Source of the DNA: Pelobates cultripes
Lineage: Eukaryota > Chordata > Amphibia > Anura > Pelobatidae
Direction of reading: 5' to 3'
DNA: 64,000 nucleotides
Assembly (NCBI GenBank): GCA_933207985.1
Contig: OW240917.1
Span: 125,699,829 to 125,763,828 of the forward strand
Of the stretch, positions 57,560-64,000 are shown in pieces (the stretch's first letter is position 1; each line of letters begins with the position of its first letter). The position numbers and the translations under genes are program-made. Below the pieces are notes generated by a model. That model searched no databases, was not told where the DNA came from, and saw only the letters and a program-made list of their open reading frames with translations.

Positions 57560-57772
57560 TTAAAGGGACTCTGTAGGCACCCAGACCTTTTCATCTCATT
57601 GAAGTAGTCTGGGTGCACTTTCCCTATCCCCTTAACCCTGCAGCTGAAAACATTGCAGGGTGGGGAATGTCTACCACACAGCCATTAAAGGTGCTTCCTG
57701 CTGTTTCATGGAGTTTAACTGAGACAGAGGGACACTATAGTGTTAGGTATACAGCTTTGTTTTCTTAATTTC
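57560..57772. mobile_element. T2-type MITE, internally deleted
   Basis: Starts TTAAAGGGACTCTGTAGGCA and has GGGACACTATAGTGTTAGG near the right. It is much shorter than relatives, and the last bases are altered. Confidence 0.55.
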
Positions 57773-58186
57773 AAAAGATCATTCTTGACTAGTATTTTTT
57801 TTTTTTTGGCAAACCTGAAAAATGCATGTATAAGCTTATTTTCAGTTTCTTAAACATAATTTTGAGATTTATTTTCAAAAAGGTTCATGTTCAGAAAGTA
57901 TTTTATTTAAGATTTGAAAGATCACATTGCATTTGTACTGCCATATTTGCATAGGTTTGGCATAGTTATACATAAAACATTGCAGATCTGTAAGGGAAAA
58001 TATTTTTATTTTTAAGGTTCCTTCTTCTAATTTCCTTTATTATCATTTCCCTCTCATCCCATCTTCAGTTTGGAATTGAATCATAAGGCTACATCCAGTT
58101 ACTACAAGAATCAATGTAACTGTGATCTACATATGGAAGCCATTTGGACATGCACCCTTAACATTAATGCAAATGCTTAACATTTG

Positions 58187-58650
58187 TTAAAGGATCACTA
58201 TAGGGTCAGGAACACAAACATGTATTCCTGACCCTATAATGCTAAAACCACCATCTAGCCCCCCTGGCCCCTCATGCCTCCATAAATATAGAAAACTCTT
58301 ACTGTATTCAAGCCTGAAGCTGTAGATCTACATGCTGTTTGTCTCAGAAAAAAATAAGCTGTCTGCTGACATCCAATCACAATGCTTCCCCATAGGATTG
58401 GCTGAGACTGACAAAGAGGGAGGAGATACTGAATGTTTGGATGCATTTTAGGCAGCCATGACCCAGTGTTATGGGCAAACAGCTATCTGAGGAGTGGCCA
58501 GTTAAGTTATCACTAGGCTGTAATGTAAACACTGCATTTTCGATGAAAAGACCGTGTTTACAGCAAAAGGCCTGAAGGTAATGATTCTACTCACCAGAAC
58601 AAATGCAATAATAAGCTGTAGTTGTTCTGGTGACTATAGTGTCCCTTTAA
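58187..58650. mobile_element. T2/Kolobok-type MITE (long type)
   Basis: Ends TTAAAGGATCACTATAGGG and GACTATAGTGTCCCTTTAA with TTAA at both sides. It is collinear with 16266-16852 but about 120 bp shorter, with a deletion in the middle. Confidence 0.88.
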
Positions 58651-59064
58651 CTAATTATCCAAAGACTGGTGTCCCCACAAGTGTTAGGGTTCCTGCCCAG
58701 CGGAGTACATGTATAATTCAGACTCCCTTATAACTTTAACTGAACTATAGCTTTTTGAGATTTACAGTCAGTGGAAGTGGTTATGGTGCCTACAGTGTTC
58801 CTTTACCTATTTTTTTTGTGAGATGATCCATAGTCACACAAATTATATTAATGTTTTAGCAAATTATATCATAATCCAGTTCAAACAAGGCAAAACCTTG
58901 TAAAAATTAGGAGTTAAAATAGAAAAATAGTTAAATTTCTCGTCTTCTTTGTATGCTTTCTCAATGCTGGAGCCAGGTGGAATGGACAGAGTTTATGAAG
59001 ATAATAAACAGAGAGGTAAGGTGGAGATAATTAGTTACAGGATAAAGAAGTGTGAAATACTAGG

Positions 59065-60117
59065 TGTGGCGGACCGCCTGGTACCCTGATTGGGTACCTC
59101 CGCGAAGCACGCTTCTAGCTATCACCGGGACACCATCAGCACTTCTGCCCCTTGCCGCCGCAGTTTGGCCGGGATCTCGCCGTCGCTTTCCACCCTGGAA
59201 CAGGGTCCTGGATCCAGCTTGTAGTGATTAAAGCTGTCCTGCAGAAAGTATAGCTGTGTAGCTGGTACACCCAAACACTAGTCGAGACTGACTGAAGGGT
59301 GAAAAGGAACTGGTTTATTATGGCCAATTTGCTTACTTTTATACACAGCCCCCAGCATGGGGTCTCCATCTAATGCAAGACAAGCCCCTCCCATAAATAT
59401 CTGGGCCTGGGAGATAATTGCGTTAAAGACCGGTAAGCTAATTATCTCCCAGGAACAGAGAGGCAAACTTAAAAATATAAAACCTTCAAATACCCAAAAC
59501 ATCATAAAAATATATAATAATCCCACAAATAATACATCCCCAAATAGCCCTGATCTGAGCGCCCAAGTTCTCCAAATAGCGCTCAGATCCATGCAGTGTA
59601 GGGGAAACGCCACTGTGTTAACGCACACGTGGTCCTATACAGTTTTGGGAGCTTCTGCATGCGAAATATAGGGTACTCCAGCTGGCTCTTAGGTAGCGTT
59701 TGTGCCCCTTAGTCTCAGGCACCTTCCAATCCGGATGTCAAAGTTGTTCAAAACCCCAGATCAAGTTGTCCGGGAGCTGCACGTCACCTCATGCCGAAAA
59801 CAGTTCTATACCATTCGTGGCTAAGTCCCTCTGAGGTGACCGGGGTCCCACAAAGTCCTCATGCCAAATTTAGTTCCATAACGATCGCGGCTAGGTACCG
59901 CTGAGGACAATTTGTGGATTTCTTCATGCGAACGGCCGCCAGTTTGCTAGTGTTCGGTTCCATTCGAATGAAGGGAAAGTGCCGAACCAGGGACACCCAG
60001 GGAAAGCTGCTAATGGCGGCTGGGGAGATTTAACTCCCTAACAGGGTCTTTGGAAACGGCCCATAGTCCTTGGGGAGGAGGCTTGCCAGGAGCTAGTGGC
60101 ATAGGCACGTTTGCACA
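59065..60117 (+). mobile_element. Solo LTR-like element, second member of the 2719 family
   Basis: Starts TGTGGCGGACCGCCTGG and ends TTTGCACA. It is flanked by CTAGG (59060-59064) and CTATG (60118-60122), 4 of 5 bases equal. It shares with 2719-3462 the first 150 bp and words near the right end (GGCCCAT.GTC, GGAGGCT). It is 300 bp longer, mostly in the middle. No coding part is supported; the 116-codon minus frame matches nothing. Confidence 0.65.
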
Positions 60118-61121
60118 CTATGTTACCTTCTTTCACAGCTCACAATTATATATTTGTTAAATATTGGAATATGTAAATATAATATTAATTTTAATATTAA
60201 CTTGAATGTGATTTTTGGTAGAACGGCATAACCTCTTCCATCCAGGACCTCCGGATGGAGAGTGCATATTCTTTGTTTTTAAGGTTTGGTATAGTTAAAG
60301 TAGTAAGACATGGGACTACACCTCAGGAGTCGGGAAAGGACAAAACCATTTAAAAAATATCATGCATATACATGGCTTGAGTATAAGCCACCCATGCCAT
60401 TGAAAAGGGTTAAATCGAAGGAAGATTTAGCTAATAATCAAGCCAACATGATATCTGCCAGAAAATTCAGTATTTTCTGTTGAAGACATTGAGCCAGAAA
60501 TGTGATGCCAAAATATATTTCCCTTCGTGGGTGCTATAAAAAAAGTCCTTGCTCCCCTCACTTCCCTGCCAAAATTTCATCTTGAGTGTTGCAGTTTATA
60601 ATGTAACATAAATTAAAATACATTGGGCTTCTGGCATTTTTGCAGTTCCTTTGTTACTGTTATTTAGCTACATAGATGATTTGTATCTCCCAGATCAGCA
60701 TAGCCAAGATGTGTTTCAGGTACTTAATGAGGCATGCAAACCAAATCCGTAATGCAACATAAAAGAAAAGCACTACACATCCACTTAAAGGGGTGAAATG
60801 CGCCAATTCCGAAACATTAATACAGTATTTCTAAGATACAATATCTCAAATGTCTGGTGGAAAAATAATACAAAATATTAGATGAATTTCATAAAGGCAT
60901 ATCAAAATCTAGTTATGTACACCCTTGGAAATATACAACTAGTAATGTATCAAAGTGCAGCTACAGAAGCAATGGTCATAGAATATGCAACAGTGATTGG
61001 ACAGGCAGTTCTGAACAACCTCACATTTATTATACTCGGAGGTCAGTGGATAAATAGGCATCGATCACAAAGTATCGGCATTTTAACTGCAACAGGGTTG
61101 ATACAATCACTCCTTCCTAAT
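60118..61121. other. Intron, nothing recognised
   Basis: AT-rich. An 87-codon frame at 60882-61145 has no family signature and ends in a poly-Phe run caused by the adjoining T tract. Confidence 0.45.
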
Positions 61122-62210
61122 GCTTTTTTTTTTTTTTTACATTGAATTTTTTTTATTGTTTTGCATCATATATAACAATTATAGCAATTATAACAATTAA
61201 TTAGGGATACAAAAAGAAGAGATGAGGTGGGGGTGTCATTGTTATTAATCACAAGTAAGGCATTCCATTGTTCCTATTGACCTTAAACTTTGCACGCTAC
61301 CATTCTTTAGTAGTAATGCCTAGCTCTGCGGTATGCCATTAGTCTATGGATGTGTCTTGTGTGTGGGACCCTCCCTCTTGAGGTTGGCTTTTACGTAGTA
61401 TGGTAATGCATCCCTATTTTTTCTCTCAAAAGTTGTAACAAAAGCATAACATATTTATAAAGGTTAAGCAACAAGTTTAGTGTATGTATCCCTGTGTAAG
61501 TTCGCCCATGAGTGCCAATCTTGTTTGGCATGTTCTCCCTCTAGGTCGCTCGTGTGTATACCAGGTTCAGCGTCTCTGGGTATCCTCCTAATAACTGGAT
61601 CAAAGTGCTGAGGCGTCTCTTTCCTATTGTTAATGTTGTAAGTTTAACTACCCTAACATATTCAGTTGACTTCCCTCTATGTAGCCCCTGGTTGCCATGG
61701 GGGTGCTGCATAGCGTTCATACTCTACGTTTGTGGTAATTAGTTTAACCACTTCCGTTTTGGTCGGCATCGTTGCCGATCTCCAATTCTTGCTAGCAGCG
61801 TAACCGCCGCCACCAGAGTAAGGAATGCTATTTTGCGTATTGGTTTTGAGAGGCCCAGTGGCAGAATGAATAGTAGATAGCCTTCTATGGTTGGACTGAT
61901 CCTAACGCCAGTGCTATCTTTATCATATCTTCTATCGTTAACCAGTATGTTGAAAGCTTTGGGCCCGTCCACCAAATGTGTAAGGTTTCACCCAGGGACG
62001 CTTGGCATCTCCAGCAGTTATTGTCTGGGTTGTGATACATTTTTGTTATCTTATTGGGGGTCAGATACCGCCTGTACAACAATTTCCTTGAGATCTCAAA
62101 GTGTGAGCCACTGGATGACATGCCTCGAAATGCTGTAAAGGCTTTACTCTATGTTTGAGGTGTCAACTCTCTCCCTATATCTTCGTGCCATTCTTTTTGA
62201 AAGGACCAAT
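61122..62210 (-). pseudogene. L1-type LINE, ORF2 C-terminus and 3' UTR
   Basis: On the minus strand, FQKEWHEDIGRELTPQT leads to YLTPNKITKMYHNPDNNCWR, then CQASLGETLHIWW. The cysteine-rich pattern (CWRC...HIWW) is the standard L1 ORF2 C-terminal zinc-knuckle-like motif. A 3' UTR of about 600 bp follows, with a T-rich end at about 61123-61139 that would be the poly-A tail. Stops break the frame. The upstream part of the same L1 is at 63195-63930, on the other side of a CR1 insertion. Confidence 0.8.
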
Positions 62211-63194
62211 CTGGAGGGTCTTGGATCTGTACTTGGACCCATTCTCTTTAATATTGTTATTAGTGATATTGCAGACGGTCTTGATGGTAAGGTATGTCTT
62301 TTTGCTGATGATACTAAGATATGTAACAGGGTTGATGTTCCAGGAGGGATAAGCCAAATGGCAAATGATTTAGGTAAACTAGAACAATGGTCAGAATTGT
62401 GGCAACTTACATTTAATGTGGATAAGTGCAAGATAATGCATCTTGGACGTAAAAACCCAAGGGCAGAATACAGAATATTTGATAGAGTCCTAACCTCAAC
62501 AATTGAGGAAAGGGATTTAGGGGTGATTATTTCTGATGACTTAAAGGTAGGCAGACAATGTAATAGAGCAGCAGGAAATGCTAGCAGAATGCTTGGTTGT
62601 ATGGGGAGAGGTATTAGCAGTAGAAAAAAGGAAGTGCTCATGCCATTGTACAGAACACCGGTGAGACCTCACTTGGAGTATTGTACACAGTACTGGAGAC
62701 CATATCTTCAGAAGGATATTGATACCTTAGAGAGGGTTCAGAGAAGGGCTACTAAACTGGTTCATGGATTGCGGGATAAAAACTTACCAGGAAAGGTTAA
62801 AGGATCTTAACATGTATAGCTTGGAGGAAAGACGAGACAGGGGGGATATGATAGAAACATTTAAATATATAAAGGGAATCAACACCGTAAAGAGGAGACT
62901 ATATTTAAAAGAAGAAAACTACCACAATAAGAGGACATAGTCTTAAATTAGAGGGACAAAGGTTTAAAAATAATATCAGGAAGTATTACTTTACTGAGAG
63001 GGTAGTGGATGCATGGAATAGCCTTCCAGCTGAAGTGGCAGAGGTTAACACAGTAAAGGAGTTTAAGCATGCGTGGGATAGGCATAAGGCTATCCTAACT
63101 ATAAGATAAGGTTAGGGACTAATGAAAGTATTTAGAAAATTGGGCAGACTAGATGGGCCGAATGGTTCTTATCTGCCGTCACATTCTATGTTTC
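62211..63194 (+). pseudogene. CR1-clade LINE, 3' half
   Basis: The + strand encodes the end of a CR1 reverse transcriptase: GSVLGPILFNIVISDIADG, VCLFADDTKICNRV (catalytic FADD), NVDKCKIMHLGRKNP, ERDLGVIISDD, VRPHLEYCTQYWRPYLQKDI and LERVQRRATKLVHGLRD. After a frame break come the C-terminal residues near ERRDRGDMIETFKYIKGI and a 3' UTR ending GGTTCTTATCTGCCGTCACA then TTCTATGTTTC. The 600-nt open frame (62151-62810) is long for a dead copy. The 5' truncation at about 62211 is typical of CR1 insertions. It may be fairly young. Confidence 0.88.
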
Positions 63195-63930
63195 GATGAA
63201 AGAGGTAGAGAATTTTAGGTAATATTACCATTTTGATCGCCGCAAATCTACCCACCACTATATATATTTCCCCTCCCATTTCCTCAATGAGTCTGCAATC
63301 TCTGTTTGTAGTTTCTGAAAGTTAATTTTGAACAGGGAGATTTTTGTCAGTTTAATGCCTAAGAATGTAAGATAGTCCTGTCGACATTCATACTTGAATG
63401 CCTGCTTAAGTCTCTACATGTTGCTATTGTCTAAACCTATTCCCATTGCTTGGGGTTTTTGTGATATTCAGCTTGTATATCAGCTTGGAATTTTGTGATT
63501 TCCAGCTTGGAATTGTGCGCTGTATTTTCGTAGTTCTAGTTGAAGGTTGGGAAGGGAGATGATCGGTTGGGGTAGGGTCAGAAGGACGTCGTCGGCGAAT
63601 AGGTTAACTTTGTATTCTTTGTCTCCTACACATATGCTGTGGACATTGGGGTTGCGTCCAGGGCAATACATAAAGGAGCGGAGACAAGGGGCATCCCTGC
63701 CTCGTCCCGTTCGTTATTTTAATTGGGTCTGACAGGAATCCAGAGGTTGTCACCAATGCATTTTGGGAGCTGTACAAAGCTTTGATTGCTTGCAGATATT
63801 CTTTGGGGAAGTCATATTTTTGGAGCACTCCGTCCAAAAATTGCCAGTGCAGTCTGTCAGATGCCTTTTCTGCCTTTTCGGTGGACTAGAGAGATCCACA
63901 TTGAAGTGTTGTAGCAGCTATATAAATTAT
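63195..63930 (-). pseudogene. L1-type LINE, reverse transcriptase part
   Basis: On the minus strand: SDRLHWQFLDGVLQKYDFPK, then NGTRQGCPLSPLLY, then YKVNLFADDVLLTLPQPIIS and NLQLELRKYSAQ in a second frame. Further on, before the CR1 end, comes GRFAAIKMVILPKILYLFH. These are L1 RT motifs with the catalytic FADD. The copy is 5'-truncated near 63930 and stops abruptly at the CR1 tail. About two hundred residues expected before the piece at 62210 are missing. Confidence 0.8.
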
Positions 63931-63943
63931 ACACTTACTATCA

Positions 63944-64000
63944 TTTTTTAACCCCTTAAGGACTGAGCCACACTTATTATATATCCTTTTATTCAGGGGA
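63944..64000. mobile_element. Left end of a short palindromic MITE, cut by window end
   Basis: TTTTTTAACCCCTTAAGGAC followed by TATATCCTTTTATTC resembles the unit at 12882-12965. Only the start is visible. Confidence 0.5.

Noticed and set aside
59278..59628. 116-codon minus-strand frame inside the LTR-like element
   Set aside because: It spans the element interior without any gag, pol or env signature and is not shared with the related copy at 2719-3462.
51758..64000. Search for the next AFG2A exon (sensor 1 and arginine fingers of the second module)
   Set aside because: No frame with the expected GNVADR or ATNRPD signatures next to splice sites was found; the exon is taken to lie beyond the window.

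Overview
The window is a piece of vertebrate nuclear DNA, most likely from a frog. Five short exons on the + strand, with canonical AG/GT borders and compatible phases, encode consecutive parts of AFG2A (older name SPATA5), a tandem AAA+ ATPase. Everything else is intron and upstream sequence, packed with transposable elements. The frog assignment rests on many TTAA-flanked MITEs starting TTAAAGGRR (the T2/Kolobok type described in Xenopus), on CR1-, L2- and L1-type LINEs, on a Tc1-like DD37E transposon and on a Merlin remnant. No species can be named from sequence alone.

Layout. Exon A (1294-1549) ends the first AAA+ module. A 32 kb intron follows. It holds a minisatellite, an LTR, an L1 ORF1 remnant, hAT and T2 MITEs, an intact Tc1-like transposon (14688-16250), an L2 LINE nested in an L1 (about 18990-22690), a hAT element filled with CA/GT repeats (26813-28294), a broken Merlin transposase (28400-29185) and an L1-like non-autonomous retroelement with target duplications (30665-32736). 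Exon B (33519-33673) carries the linker. Exon C (40116-40325) carries the second Walker A motif. Exon D (44785-44838) has only 54 nt. Exon E (51678-51757) carries the second Walker B motif. The introns between them hold a 1.5 kb element with inverted ends, a 1.1 kb foldback, a second hAT element, and an L1 cut by a solo LTR. From 51758 to the end the sequence is intron with a foldback element, T2 MITEs, another LTR, and a CR1 nested in an L1. The exons for the rest of the second ATPase module are not in the window.

The most unusual signal is a motif found at four separate places (about 6.5, 14.3, 39.0 and 53.0 kb). Its shape is NNC-TTGA(N)AAAG-stem-(G)AAACG(CG)TT-GNN followed by AATAAA. The NNC/GNN arms co-vary. 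The layout resembles a type I hammerhead ribozyme with a tiny helix III, in which the C3-G8 pair is replaced by U-A. In three of the four places the motif lies in or beside a long inverted repeat, and two of those copies are bounded by target-site duplications of 9 and 15 bp. This looks like a family of small retro-mobile hairpins. The ribozyme reading is inference and needs testing.
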